Assembly (NCBI RefSeq): GCF_006337105.1
Contig: NZ_CP040871.1
Span: 1,736,001-1,800,000 of the forward strand
Length of the DNA: 64,000 nt
From: Thermomonas aquatica
GTDB lineage: Bacteria > Pseudomonadota > Gammaproteobacteria > Xanthomonadales > Xanthomonadaceae
Direction of reading: 5' to 3'
The stretch's first letter is position 1. Every line of letters starts with the position of its first letter. The notes under the pieces were generated by a model. That model did not search any database. It was given only the letters and a program-made list of their open reading frames with translations, and was not told the origin of the DNA. Shown here piece after piece: positions 8,961 through 17,128 of the stretch. The position numbers and the translations under genes were made by a program.

Positions 8961-9548
8961 TCAGTGGTGGAACGCATCGGCGGCGAGCAGCGCGGCATGT
9001 TCGCGCACATCGTCCGGCCATGTCGCGCTGTGTTCCTCGAACCTGCCGATGTCGCCGGCGAACAGCGCGCGCGCGGCGTCTTCGTAACCCGCCTCGTTGC
9101 CGGCCAATGCCTGCATGAACCGGTAGGCGGCTTCCTGCGCGGCGCGGCGGCGGTCGTCGTCCGCCGACACCTTGCGCGCATCCTCGACCAACTTGCGCAG
9201 CGCCACCGAGGCGCCTCCCGGCTGCGCCGCCAGCCAATCCCAGTGCCGCGGCAGCAGGGTGACCTCGCGCGCGACCACGCCCAGCTTCGGCCGTCCCGGG
9301 CCACGCGGCGCCGGCTTGCCGGGGTCGGCCGGGCCGGCGATGGCCGGTTCCGCGAGCCGTTTCAGCAAATCGGCGGCCGGCAATTCCAGCGGCAGTTCGA
9401 CCACCCGCCCGCTGGCGTCCTCGAACACCAGCACCGGCTTGCCGGCATCGAAGGCCTGCTTGGCCTTCAGCGCGACGTGGCGCAACTCGCCACTGGCGAT
9501 GCGGCTGGGCCCGGCGAAGGCAGTGCAGCGCAACGAGGGATGGGACAT
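8961..9548 (-). CDS. DUF2239 family protein
   Basis: A 195-residue soluble protein of unknown function matching DUF2239. It has a Pro-rich linker at about the middle (APRGPGRPKLG) followed by a conserved block (REVTLLPRHWDWLAAQPGG) that resembles a short DNA-binding or ribbon-helix-like motif of the family. The ATG at 9548 is preferred over the GTG two codons upstream because GGAGG stands seven bases before it. It is the first gene of a likely two-gene unit with the MFS transporter, so a link with efflux or its control is possible but unproven. Confidence 0.78.
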   Translation of the reverse strand: MSHPSLRCTAFAGPSRIASGELRHVALKAKQAFDAGKPVLVFEDASGRVVELPLELPAADLLKRLAEPAIAGPADPGKPAPRGPGRPKLGVVAREVTLLPRHWDWLAAQPGGASVALRKLVEDARKVSADDDRRRAAQEAAYRFMQALAGNEAGYEDAARALFAGDIGRFEEHSATWPDDVREHAALLAADAFHH

Positions 9549-9573
9549 GGTCACGCCTCCGAACGAGGCGCGA

Positions 9574-9602
9574 ATATTATCCGGGCTAAATTAACCCGTC
9601 AA
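9574..9602 (-). promoter_or_regulatory. Predicted sigma70-type promoter with operator-like inverted repeat, DUF2239-MFS unit
   Basis: On the minus strand TTGACG (9597-9602) and TAATAT (9574-9579) are separated by 17 bp. The spacer holds an imperfect palindrome, CGGGCTAA-A-TTAACCCG on the plus strand at 9582-9598, with one mismatch between the arms. A protein bound there would block RNA polymerase. The same repeat could also act as a weak terminator for folE. Confidence 0.45.
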
Positions 9603-9606
9603 TCGC

Positions 9607-10218
9607 TCAGCGACCCGGGCCCACGTCGATGAACTGCAGGAATTCGGCGCGGGTGCGCGCATCGTCGCGGAAGCTGCCGAGCATCTTCGACGTCACCATC
9701 GACACCCCGCGCTTGTGGATGCCGCGGGTGGTCATGCATTCGTGCGCGCCCTCCACCACCACGCCCACCCCGCGCGGCTGCAGCGCGCGCTGGATGCAGT
9801 TGGCGATCTGCGCGGTCATCTTTTCCTGCACCTGGAAGCGGCGTGCGTAGGCCTCGACCACCCGCGCCAGCTTGCTGATGCCGACCACCTTGCCGGCCGG
9901 CAGGTAGCCGATGTGGACCTTGCCGATGATCGGCGCCATGTGGTGCTCGCAATGGCTTTCGTAGTCGATGTCGCGCAGCACGATCATCTCGTCGTAGCCG
10001 CACACCTCCTCGAAGGTGCGCGCCATGTAGTCGTCCGGATCCAGGGTGTAGCCGCTGAACCAGTCCTCGTAGGCCTTGGCGACGCGCTTGGGCGTGTCCA
10101 GCAGGCCTTCGCGGGTCGGGTCGTCGCCGGACCAGCGCAGCAGCGTGCGCACCGCGTCCTCCGCCTGCTGGCGGGTGACGTCGTGGCGGCTGTCGTCGCG
10201 ATTGTTGTCGTCGGACAT
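9607..10218 (-). CDS. folE: GTP cyclohydrolase I
   Basis: Converts GTP to 7,8-dihydroneopterin triphosphate, the first step of tetrahydrofolate (and pterin) synthesis, as a cytoplasmic multimer. The 203-residue sequence has the family signatures [11 protein letters not shown] (zinc Cys-His and active-site His) and [17 protein letters not shown], and the late zinc-ligand region [14 protein letters not shown]. Length matches the bacterial enzyme. The ATG at 10218 gives the usual variable N-terminal tail before the conserved core. Transcribed singly. A tetrahydropterin cofactor is also needed by the phenylalanine hydroxylase encoded at 42501. Confidence 0.96.
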   Translation of the reverse strand: MSDDNNRDDSRHDVTRQQAEDAVRTLLRWSGDDPTREGLLDTPKRVAKAYEDWFSGYTLDPDDYMARTFEEVCGYDEMIVLRDIDYESHCEHHMAPIIGKVHIGYLPAGKVVGISKLARVVEAYARRFQVQEKMTAQIANCIQRALQPRGVGVVVEGAHECMTTRGIHKRGVSMVTSKMLGSFRDDARTRAEFLQFIDVGPGR

Positions 10219-10267
10219 GGCGGCTCCGGGGCGGATGGCAGGCGCGCATGGTAACGCGCCCAATGAG

Positions 10268-10291
10268 GAAGGCCGCCTTGCGGCGGCCTCC
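10268..10291 (-). terminator. GC hairpin after the glycine-zipper gene
   Basis: The arms AGGCCGCC (10270-10277) and GGCGGCCT (10282-10289) form a perfect 8-bp stem with a 4-base loop. On the minus strand the stem is followed by TCCTCATT, a short pyrimidine-rich tail. It sits between the glycine-zipper gene and folE and probably ends transcription of the former. Confidence 0.5.
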
Positions 10292-10332
10292 GGTCGATGC
10301 ATGCCTTGGCGCATGTCCGCCTTCGCGGCGGC

Positions 10333-10791
10333 TCAGCGCCCATTGCGATCGAAATCGCCCGGCAACGCGCGCTCGATGTGGTGCCAGCCGTCGCGCACCG
10401 CGCCCTTGGCTTCCGACCATGCCAGCCGCGAATTCGCCTTGGTGGCGTCCCAGCCGCGCTCCAGCTCGTCCTGCACTTCCTCGAACTTGCGGCCCGCGTA
10501 CTGGCCGTAGGTGTCGTAGCCGTACTTGTAGGCCGGCTGGTAGTCGCGCCATTCGCTGCCGCTCACGTAGTACGGCGCGGTCTTGTAGCGCTTCTCGAAA
10601 TGGGCGTCGTACGCGGTCGGGTTGACCGCCTCGGCCAAGGCTCCGCCGCCCTTCGCGCCCAGTGCGCCGCCGGCCAGCGCACCCACCACGGTGCCGACCG
10701 GGCCCGCCGCCGAACCCACGGCCGCGCCCGCAACCGCACCTGCCACCGCGCCAGTCCCTTCACCGATGCTGTGATCCTTCTTGACCGCCAT
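10333..10791 (-). CDS. Hypothetical protein with glycine-zipper segment
   Basis: A 152-residue protein with no signal peptide. Residues about 10-55 are a Gly/Ala-rich run with regular GXXXG spacing (glycine zipper), of the kind that packs helices in membranes or oligomers. The C-terminal half is polar with many Tyr, Trp and Lys residues (YKYGYDTYGQYAG). Similar proteins are common stress-associated unknowns in proteobacteria; no specific function can be assigned. Transcribed alone between two likely terminators. Confidence 0.7.
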   Translation of the reverse strand: MAVKKDHSIGEGTGAVAGAVAGAAVGSAAGPVGTVVGALAGGALGAKGGGALAEAVNPTAYDAHFEKRYKTAPYYVSGSEWRDYQPAYKYGYDTYGQYAGRKFEEVQDELERGWDATKANSRLAWSEAKGAVRDGWHHIERALPGDFDRNGR

Positions 10792-10955
10792 CTTGATGCT
10801 CCTTCTTCTCGTGGGGGAGCCGGCCGTTCCCTCTGCCGACGCCCACCACGATGCCGAAGCGCCCGTACCCGCGGCATCAACGCTTCGTTATGCGCGCCTG
10901 CACGCTCATGAACCGCTCATCCAGCTGACTGCGCCTGCACCAAACCGAATGCGGC

Positions 10956-11183
10956 TCACGCCAGGGCGGCTTCGCCGGCCTTCGGCTTCCAGCCCAGCAA
11001 CCGCGCAGGCAAGGTCAGCAGCGCGTGCAGCAAGGCGAACAACGCCGAGAAGGTGATGCCGACCAGGCGGAACGGCAGCGACAGCAGCCATGCGACCGGC
11101 CACAACACCAGCGCCAGCACGGCCAGCGGCCAGCACAGCACCAGCAACACGCACCACACCGTGACGGCGATCAGGGTCTTCAC
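10956..11183 (-). CDS. Small inner-membrane protein
   Basis: A 75-residue, very hydrophobic protein with two or three predicted transmembrane segments (VWCVLLVLCWPLAVLALVLW and the following ALFALLHALLTL region) and a short basic C-terminus (GWKPKAG). The GTG at 11183 is chosen; an ATG 11 codons upstream (11216) is possible but would add a polar lead. A hairpin at 11277 separates it from the gene upstream. I do not recognise the family. Confidence 0.6.
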   Translation of the reverse strand: MKTLIAVTVWCVLLVLCWPLAVLALVLWPVAWLLSLPFRLVGITFSALFALLHALLTLPARLLGWKPKAGEAALA

Positions 11184-11276
11184 GATATCGGTTCCCGCGA
11201 TGGCGACGCTGCACATGCAGCGCCCGCACCATCGCAACACGCCCTCGGCATGCGCAAGCGATTTGCGACGAAACCC

Positions 11277-11301
11277 GGGATGGCGCGACGAACGCCATCC
11301 C
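11277..11301 (-). terminator. Perfect 9-bp hairpin after the AIM24-like gene
   Basis: GGGATGGCG (11277-11285) and CGCCATCCC (11293-11301) are perfect complements with a 7-base loop, 10 bp past the stop of the AIM24-like gene. On the minus strand it is followed by GGGTTTCG rather than a long T run, so termination is likely but not certain. Confidence 0.5.
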
Positions 11302-11311
11302 GCTCCGCGGG

Positions 11312-12334
11312 TCAGAACGCGTTGTCGCCGTCCAGGATCCGCCCGATCCCGCCCAGCACCGAACCTTCGCCACGCGAACCGCCCTGCTGCGGCGCCGCCG
11401 CCAGCATGCGCCCGGCCAGGCGCGAGAACGGCAGCGACTGCAGCCACACCTTGCCCGGCCCGGTCAGGGTGGCCAGGAACACGCCCTCGCCGCCGAAGAA
11501 CATGCTCTTCAGGCCGGCCACGCGCTGCACGTCCATGTTCACCGTGGCGTGGTAGCCGACCACGCAGCCGGTATCGACGTCGATGCGCTCGCCCGCGGCC
11601 AGCTCGCGCTCCACCACGCAGCCGCCGGCATGGATGAACACCCAGCCGTCGCCTTCGAGCTTCTGCATGATGAAGCCCTCGCCGCCGAACAGGCCGGTGA
11701 GCACCTTCTTCTGGAAATGGATGCCGACCTGCACGCCGCGCGCGCCGGCCAGGAAGCTGTCCTTCTGGCAGATGATGCGGCCGCCGTGCTCGTCCAGCTT
11801 CATCGCCATCACCGTGCCCGGGTACGGCGCGGCGAACGCGACCTTGGCCTTGCCGCTGCCGGCGTGGGTGTACATGGTGGTGAACAGGCTCTCGCCGGTG
11901 ATCACCCGCTTGCCGGCGGACAGCAGCTTGTCCATGAAACCTCCGCCCTGGCCGCTGGCGGAACCGTCGCCGAACACGGTGTCCATCTGCACCGCGGAAT
12001 CCTTGAACATCAGCGCGCCGGCTTCGGCGATGGCGGACTCGCCCGGGTCCAGCTCGATCTCGACGAACTGCATCTCCTGGCCGTGGATGCGGAAGTCGAT
12101 CTCGTCGGCGCGGCCCTTGCCGCCGTTGCGCGGCGGCGGCGGCGGCGCGGCGGCGGCATCGCCCGGCACGCCATCGACCAGCTCGGCGATGTTGCGCGCC
12201 GGCAGCCAATCGCCCATGCCTTCCTTCCACGCCAGCAGCGACGGATTGCGCGCCGCGGCGGCGCGCGCGGCATCGGTGTCCATCGGGCCGAGGCGCTGGT
12301 TGCTGGCGGTGTCGTGCAGGTGCCACTGGCTCAT
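11312..12334 (-). CDS. TIGR00266/AIM24 family protein with N-terminal GYF_2-like domain
   Basis: A 340-residue cytoplasmic protein. The first ~55 residues (WHLHDTASNQRLGPMD, then WLPARNI) match the GYF_2 type of small domain found at the N-terminus of membrane-associated bacterial proteins. A poly-Pro linker follows. The remainder is a beta-rich AIM24 domain with repeated Gly-containing turns (GESLFTTMY, GGEGFIMQKL, FFGGEGVFLATL). AIM24-family proteins are widespread and poorly understood; the mitochondrial member affects inner-membrane organisation. The ATG at 12334 starts directly at the GYF_2-like sequence. Divergent from the lipoprotein gene at 12461. Confidence 0.8.
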   Translation of the reverse strand: MSQWHLHDTASNQRLGPMDTDAARAAAARNPSLLAWKEGMGDWLPARNIAELVDGVPGDAAAAPPPPPRNGGKGRADEIDFRIHGQEMQFVEIELDPGESAIAEAGALMFKDSAVQMDTVFGDGSASGQGGGFMDKLLSAGKRVITGESLFTTMYTHAGSGKAKVAFAAPYPGTVMAMKLDEHGGRIICQKDSFLAGARGVQVGIHFQKKVLTGLFGGEGFIMQKLEGDGWVFIHAGGCVVERELAAGERIDVDTGCVVGYHATVNMDVQRVAGLKSMFFGGEGVFLATLTGPGKVWLQSLPFSRLAGRMLAAAPQQGGSRGEGSVLGGIGRILDGDNAF

Positions 12335-12460
12335 CGCGAACTCCGGTGCGGGGAATGCGGCGGAGTCTAAGCCGCGCGCGATCGCTGGCAAGATGCCGGA
12401 AGTCGCGCTTGAGATGCGCTTCCATCGCCACCACTGCTTCGCTGGATCGATGCCGGGACG

Positions 12461-12916
12461 ATGCGTCCTGCCCACGCCCTGTTGCTGTCCGCACTCGTCG
12501 GCCCCGCCGGCTGCGCTGCGCACGCGCCGCGCGCGGCCGCGGCTGCGCCGCCGATGCTGCTCGGCGAATTCGTCGACGACTACGGCATCGGCCATCGCGT
12601 CGATGCGCTGCAATGGCTGCAACGCCCCGGCACGCGCTACCGGGTAGTGGCCTGGCACCCCGATGGGCAATACCTGATCGCCCGCAACGACGCCGGCAAC
12701 CGCAGCGATCCGGGCCGCTGGACGCGCATCGACTGGATGGCCCTGCCGGGCATGCCGCCGTACCAGTGGGCGTTCTGCCTGAGCGCCTGGAATGCGCCGA
12801 CGCAGGCCGATGCCGAGCGCGCCGACACCGCCCGCCGCGACGCGCCGAAGACCGGCTGCAACGGCTATCCGTTCTCGCGCATGCGGCCGCTGCCGCAGGA
12901 ACAGCGGTCAGGGTGA
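12461..12916 (+). CDS. Hypothetical lipoprotein
   Basis: A 151-residue protein whose N-terminus reads as a short signal peptide ending near a Cys (LVGPAGC), a plausible though imperfect lipobox. The mature part contains a YRVVAWHPDGQYLIARND block and several Trp residues, ending in a Pro/Arg-rich tail. No characterised family is recognised. The assignment as coding rests on a long frame with protein-like composition and no competing gene on the other strand. Confidence 0.55.
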   Translation: MRPAHALLLSALVGPAGCAAHAPRAAAAAPPMLLGEFVDDYGIGHRVDALQWLQRPGTRYRVVAWHPDGQYLIARNDAGNRSDPGRWTRIDWMALPGMPPYQWAFCLSAWNAPTQADAERADTARRDAPKTGCNGYPFSRMRPLPQEQRSG

Positions 12917-12965
12917 AGTTTCGCGGCCCAGCCCTGCGCTTCGATCAGCGCCATCGGCGCGCAAT

Positions 12966-13529
12966 TCACTCTGCGCCCTTTTCCACGGCCGCTTCCGGCG
13001 CACCCATGTTGCCCTTGCTGTAGCGGCCGGAGCGGTCGAAGCAGCAGGCGCGGCGGTTGCCGCAGGCCAGCTTGTCGATCGCCACGCCGAGCCGCTTCAC
13101 CCGCGTCTCCGCCTTCTTGCCGGAGCCGATCCAGTGGATCCAGTCGCGGCGCGCGACCGCGGTGATGTCCTTCCAGGTCGCCTTCGCGCCGGCGTTCGCG
13201 GCCAACGCCGCCTTCAGGTCGGCCGGCACTTTCGGCTCGGGTTCCTTCGCCACCGGCGCGATCTGCAGCGCCACCATCTCGCCCGCGCAGACGCCGGCCT
13301 TCTCGCGCAAGGCCTTGTCCACCTTCAGCCAGTGGCTGCCGTTGCCGTCGGGCTCCAGGGTGGCGACGAAAGGCTGGCCGGCGAACGTGCCTTCGACCGT
13401 GACCATGCTGCGCGTCGGCAGTTCCGCGCTGGCCGCGGCGGGCAGCAGCAGGAAGGTCCAGGTGGCCTTGTCCGGCTGCGCGGGGCGCAGCAGCCTGGCC
13501 TTGAAGCGGGTGGCGACGGCCGTGCTCAT
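12966..13529 (-). CDS. YdeI/OmpD-associated family protein with DUF1905 domain
   Basis: A 187-residue soluble protein. The N-terminal ~95 residues fit DUF1905 (FKARLLRP, WTFLLLP, GQPFVATLEPDGNGSHWLKV); the C-terminal part fits the YdeI helical domain (VPADLKAALAANAGAKATWKDI, then WIHWIGSGKKAETRVKRL). The biochemical role of this combination is not known. It overlaps the upstream DUF2789 gene by 4 bp (ATGA), so translation is probably coupled. Confidence 0.82.
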   Translation of the reverse strand: MSTAVATRFKARLLRPAQPDKATWTFLLLPAAASAELPTRSMVTVEGTFAGQPFVATLEPDGNGSHWLKVDKALREKAGVCAGEMVALQIAPVAKEPEPKVPADLKAALAANAGAKATWKDITAVARRDWIHWIGSGKKAETRVKRLGVAIDKLACGNRRACCFDRSGRYSKGNMGAPEAAVEKGAE

Positions 13530-13777
13530 GCGCGCGCCGCCACCGCATCGGCATGCAGCGCCTCGCTGAGTTCGTCGATGACGATCGCCCAGTCCGCGTC
13601 CTCGCCCAGTTCCTCGCGCAGGAACTGGCGCTGGCCATCGTTCCAGTACCCGGCTTCGGCGATGCGCACGTCTTCCGGCAGCTGGTGGTCGCGGATGAAG
13701 GCGGCGATCTCGTGCTTGCCCGCCGGCAGCCCCAGCTGCAGGAACAGGTTGGTCATGCTGCTTTCGGTGGTATCCAT
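13526..13777 (-). CDS. DUF2789 family protein
   Basis: An 83-residue acidic protein matching DUF2789: MTNLFLQLGLP, then IAAFIRDHQLPEDVRIAEA, WND and FLREELGEDADWA. Function unknown. The ATG at 13777 is used; a second in-frame ATG seven codons later is also possible and closer to typical DUF2789 starts. The last codons overlap the start of the YdeI-like gene, forming a two-gene operon. Confidence 0.8.
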   Translation of the reverse strand: MDTTESSMTNLFLQLGLPAGKHEIAAFIRDHQLPEDVRIAEAGYWNDGQRQFLREELGEDADWAIVIDELSEALHADAVAARA

Positions 13778-13821
13778 GCGGGCTCCGGGCGCGGCGATGG
13801 GCGAGTGTCGTGGATGGCGCG

Positions 13822-14460
13822 TCAACGCGACAGTGCTGGCTTGCCCAGGCGCTTGCGCATGCGCGCCGGCAAGCGCCGGTCGATGAACAGGCTGCGCACT
13901 TCGGCCACGCTCAGGTAGCGGCCGCGCTTGCCCTCCTTGCCCATCACCTGCAGCAGCACCGGCCATTCGCCGTTCATCAATTGCCGATCGACCGGCCGCG
14001 CGCGGTCGCCGGCGCGCGCGAGGTTGGCATCCATCATCGCGGCCAGCTCATCGGCATCCAGGCCCAACTCGTGGCCGCCGGTTGCCGTCCGCTTGCGGCT
14101 GGCGAAACCCGCGAGTCGATCCAGTTCCGCCGTTCGCACGCGCCCGCGCGCGTCCAGGATCCGCGAACCCACGCCTTTCTTGTCGAACGGCCCGTCGCGC
14201 AACTTGTTGAGCCGCACGCCGTTGAGCGCGTTGTCGAGCAGCGCGCCGGGACCGAGGCCGTTGGCGAGCAGGGCGATCAGCCGGATCGCCAGCCCCGGCA
14301 GTTGCGGCTCGCCTTCGCCGGTGGCCGCCATCTGTTCGATCGCCCGGGTGGCGTCGCCGATCGTCGCCGCGCGGTTGTCCAGCTGGCCCTGCGCCACCAG
14401 CGCGCGCAGGAACGGGCAGGGATTGTTCGGCGAGACGGGATGCGGGCTGCGCTCGGCCAT
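13822..14460 (-). CDS. Protein with heme-thiolate-peroxidase-like PCP motif, function unproven
   Basis: A 212-residue soluble protein with no signal peptide. Near the N-terminus it has NPCPFLRALVAQGQLDN, which follows the pattern PCPxLxxLxxxGxL seen around the proximal heme Cys of chloroperoxidase and unspecific peroxygenases. The rest is helical with DARGRVRTAELDRLAGF and LSVAEVRSLF segments. In the known peroxidases a distal Glu and an EHD/EGD-type motif are also expected; I cannot place these with confidence here. The ATG at 14460 puts the motif about 11 residues from the start. Peroxidase activity is therefore only a hypothesis. Confidence 0.5.
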   Translation of the reverse strand: MAERSPHPVSPNNPCPFLRALVAQGQLDNRAATIGDATRAIEQMAATGEGEPQLPGLAIRLIALLANGLGPGALLDNALNGVRLNKLRDGPFDKKGVGSRILDARGRVRTAELDRLAGFASRKRTATGGHELGLDADELAAMMDANLARAGDRARPVDRQLMNGEWPVLLQVMGKEGKRGRYLSVAEVRSLFIDRRLPARMRKRLGKPALSR

Positions 14461-14517
14461 GGCCGGCTCCGGATGATGGACGTGCGGCCATCGTAGGGCC
14501 ATCGCCGTGATGGCCGG

Positions 14518-15045
14518 TCAAGCCGGCGGCGGCGGCGGCGCGGGTCCCGCCGCCTTCGCCGCATCCAGTTGCGTCAGGTACAGGCGCAGGTCGAATTCCA
14601 GCTGGTGGTAATCCGGCGCCATGTGCGTGCACAGCTGGTAGAACGCCTTGTCGTGCTCGGCCTGCTTCAGGTGCGCCAGTTCGTGCACCACGATCATCTT
14701 CAGGAACTCGGCGGGCGCATCGCGGAACACCGAGGCGATACGGATCTCGCGGCTGGCCTTCAACTTGCCGCCCTGCACCCGCGAGATCGCGGTATGCGTG
14801 CCCAGCGCATGCTTCACCACCTGCAGCTTGCCGTCGTACAGCACCTTGCCCAGCGGCACCGCCTTGCGCATGTAGCGCTCTTTCAGCGCCTGCACGTAGG
14901 CGTACAGCTGGCCGTCGTTGCGCACCGCATGCCGCTCGCCGTATCTGTCGGCCAGCACCGCGCCCAGCCGGCCTTCGGCGAGCAGTTCGCGCACGCGCGC
15001 CTGCACGTGGGGCGGGTAGCCGGTGAGGTATTTCAGGGGCTGCAT
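14518..15045 (-). CDS. YgjP-like zinc metallopeptidase
   Basis: A 175-residue cytoplasmic protein of the YgjP/WLM-like metallopeptidase group. The zinc motif HELAHLKQAEHDKAFY supplies HExxH plus a third His, and an upstream block (IRIASVFRDAPAEFLKMIVV) is typical of the family. A Pro-rich tail (APPPPPA) ends the protein. Substrate is unknown. The ATG at 15045 begins a plausible N-terminus and is divergent from the DUF2058 gene. Confidence 0.82.
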   Translation of the reverse strand: MQPLKYLTGYPPHVQARVRELLAEGRLGAVLADRYGERHAVRNDGQLYAYVQALKERYMRKAVPLGKVLYDGKLQVVKHALGTHTAISRVQGGKLKASREIRIASVFRDAPAEFLKMIVVHELAHLKQAEHDKAFYQLCTHMAPDYHQLEFDLRLYLTQLDAAKAAGPAPPPPPA

Positions 15046-15109
15046 CGGGCGGGCGTCGGCGGCGATGGCCGTATCATGGGCCAAGCAAACACCCACAAGA
15101 AAGCGCGCG

Positions 15110-15664
15110 ATGGCGAAGGGAAATCCCCTGCAGGAACAGTTGCTCAAGGCCGGCCTGGTCAAGAAATCCAAGGTCTCCGCGGTCGCGCGCGAACAGCACC
15201 TGGCCCGGCATGCCAAGGCCGGATCGGCGCCCAGCGAAACCGCGCTGGACGCCGAACGCGCCCGCGCCGACAAGGCCGAGCGCGACCGCGCGCTGGAACG
15301 CGAGCGCAAGGCGCAGTCGCGGATCGCCGAACTGCGCGCGCAGGCGCGGCAGATCGTCGACGACAAGCGGCTGCCCGCAGCGGGCGAGATCGAATACCGC
15401 TTCAGCAGCGACGGCGCGATCCGCACGATCCTGGTCGACGAGGACCAGCGCAGGAAGCTGTCCACCGGCGCGCTGGTGATCGCCCGCGTGGGCGAACGCC
15501 ATGCACTGCTGCCGCGCGCCGCCGGCGACAAGGTGCGCGAACGCGATGCCGGGATGATCGTGCTCGACCACGGCCAGGGCGCGGACGGCGACGCCAGCGC
15601 GGACACCTCCGAGGACGATGCCTACTACGCGCAGTTCAAGGTGCCCGACGACCTGGTGTGGTGA
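15110..15664 (+). CDS. DUF2058 family nucleoprotein-like protein
   Basis: A 184-residue protein of the DUF2058 (YaiL) family. It begins with the typical NPLQEQLLKAGLVKK, followed by a charged coiled-coil-like stretch (about residues 45-85, rich in Arg, Ala, Glu) and a compact C-terminal domain (EIEYRFSSDGAIRTILV, then LPRAAGDKVRERD). The family has been called a nucleoprotein/polynucleotide-associated protein; its role is not well defined. The ATG at 15110 matches the family N-terminus. Confidence 0.85.
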   Translation: MAKGNPLQEQLLKAGLVKKSKVSAVAREQHLARHAKAGSAPSETALDAERARADKAERDRALERERKAQSRIAELRAQARQIVDDKRLPAAGEIEYRFSSDGAIRTILVDEDQRRKLSTGALVIARVGERHALLPRAAGDKVRERDAGMIVLDHGQGADGDASADTSEDDAYYAQFKVPDDLVW

Positions 15665-15715
15665 GCGGGACGCAATGGGCCAAAGGCCCCGCACCCGACC
15701 ACCAGCGCGCCCGGT

Positions 15716-16087
15716 TCATCGCGCCAAATAGAACTCCAGCGGAATCAGCTCGACCGCCCAGCCGCCCTGCTCGCCAATCTGCGCGGCCGGATGCATCGCG
15801 GCGATGCGCAGCGCCTCGTCATGGTTGTCCGCCTCGATGATGAACAGGCCGCCCACCACTTCCTTGGACTCCGTGTAGGGCCCGTCGGTGATGCGCGTCT
15901 TGCCGGCCTGCGGAAGCAGCGTGCGCCAGTGCTCCAGGTCGCCGAGCGACGCGGAGACCAGCACCTTGCCGGTCGCGCGCATCTTCTCGTCCAGCGCCGG
16001 ACATTGGCTGACCAAGGCCTTGACCTCGTCCGGCGACAGTTCGGCGAATCGTTCGGGGGTGAAGTAGGCCAGGCCGAGGTATTGCAT
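15716..16087 (-). CDS. YCII/DGPF-domain protein
   Basis: A 123-residue cytoplasmic protein of the YCII-related superfamily. The signature TDGPYTESKEVVGG (the DGPF motif) is clear, and the start MQYLGLAYFTPERFA is typical. Members have a ferredoxin-like fold with a conserved His/Asp pair and are often found beside ECF sigma factors; none is adjacent here. Divergent from the alpha/beta hydrolase gene at 16192. Confidence 0.86.
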   Translation of the reverse strand: MQYLGLAYFTPERFAELSPDEVKALVSQCPALDEKMRATGKVLVSASLGDLEHWRTLLPQAGKTRITDGPYTESKEVVGGLFIIEADNHDEALRIAAMHPAAQIGEQGGWAVELIPLEFYLAR

Positions 16088-16191
16088 GGGGGTTCTCCGG
16101 GTGGGATGCCTTGACGACGATGCAGGGTGCGCGGAATCGACACGGGCTGCGGAACGTGGGCGTTTTCGAATGCGCATTATCATCGCCGCCC

Positions 16192-17115
16192 ATGGATGAC
16201 ATGGCCACGCTGCTTCGAGAGCGCCTGCGGCTCGCCGAGCCCGTGCCCGTGGACTTCCAGCGCGGCGCAGTCGAAGCCTGCGACGGCTTCGACCGGCAAC
16301 GGATCGAATACCGCGGCCTCGAAGGCGACCGCATCCCGGCCTTCCTGTTCACTCCGCAAGGGCGCGCGGCGCATGGCGGCGTGGTCGTCTTCCACCAGCA
16401 CAACGGCGAGTTCCATTTCGGCAAGAGCGAGGTGGCCGGCATCGTCGGCGACCCGTTCCAGGCCTTCGCTCCGGCGCTCGCGCGCAGGGGACTCTCCGTG
16501 CTCGCCCCGGATGCGATCAGTTTCGAAGACCGGCGCGGCGCGGTGCAGGGCACGGAACCGGACTTCCACGACTGGCTGCAGCACTACAACGCCATGAGCC
16601 ATCGCCTGCTGGAAGGCGACCTGCTGATGCGCAAATGCCTGGACGACGCGCAGCGGGCGCTGAGCGTGCTGCTGCAGGCCTGCGGGATCGATGCAGCGCA
16701 CGTGGGCGTGGCGGGCCACTCGTATGGCGGCACCACCGCGCTGTACCACGCTGCCGTCGATGCGCGCTGCCGGTTCGCCTGCATCAGCGGCGCGGTCTGC
16801 AGTTTCGAAACGCGCCTGCGCGAAGGCACCGGCATCCTGCTGTTCGAAACCGTGCCCGGGCTGGCCCGCCAACTCGGCCACCACGACCTGCTGTCCGCCA
16901 TCGGTCCGCGGCCGGCGCTGGTGGTGTCGGGCACGCAGGACAAGTATTCGCGGGATGCGGACCAGGTGGTGGCGCGGGTCGCCGGCGATTTCATCACCGA
17001 GCTGCGGGTCGAGCGCGGGCATGCGCTGGACCAGGAGCGGTTCGATGCGATGGTCGGCTGGATCGTCGGCCGCGCGTGCGGTCAGGCAAACGCAACCGCG
17101 AACGGCCGCACGTGA
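16192..17115 (+). CDS. Alpha/beta hydrolase, dienelactone-hydrolase-like
   Basis: A 307-residue cytoplasmic hydrolase. The nucleophile elbow GHSYGG supplies the catalytic Ser; an Asp in VSGTQDKYSRD and a His in ERGHALDQERF complete a plausible triad. An early HQHNGEFHFGKSE stretch could form part of the oxyanion/lid region. The fold resembles acetyl xylan esterase/dienelactone hydrolase groups, but the substrate is unknown. ATG at 16192 is preceded by CATTAT (16175-16180), a possible -10 giving a very short leader. Confidence 0.78.
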   Translation: MDDMATLLRERLRLAEPVPVDFQRGAVEACDGFDRQRIEYRGLEGDRIPAFLFTPQGRAAHGGVVVFHQHNGEFHFGKSEVAGIVGDPFQAFAPALARRGLSVLAPDAISFEDRRGAVQGTEPDFHDWLQHYNAMSHRLLEGDLLMRKCLDDAQRALSVLLQACGIDAAHVGVAGHSYGGTTALYHAAVDARCRFACISGAVCSFETRLREGTGILLFETVPGLARQLGHHDLLSAIGPRPALVVSGTQDKYSRDADQVVARVAGDFITELRVERGHALDQERFDAMVGWIVGRACGQANATANGRT

Positions 17116-17128
17116 ACCGGATTGCGTC

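Noticed and set aside
12129..12160. Triplet repeat (CGG) as a phase-variable switch
   Set aside because: Short and in the poly-Pro linker of the AIM24-like protein; length changes would keep frame and probably have little effect.
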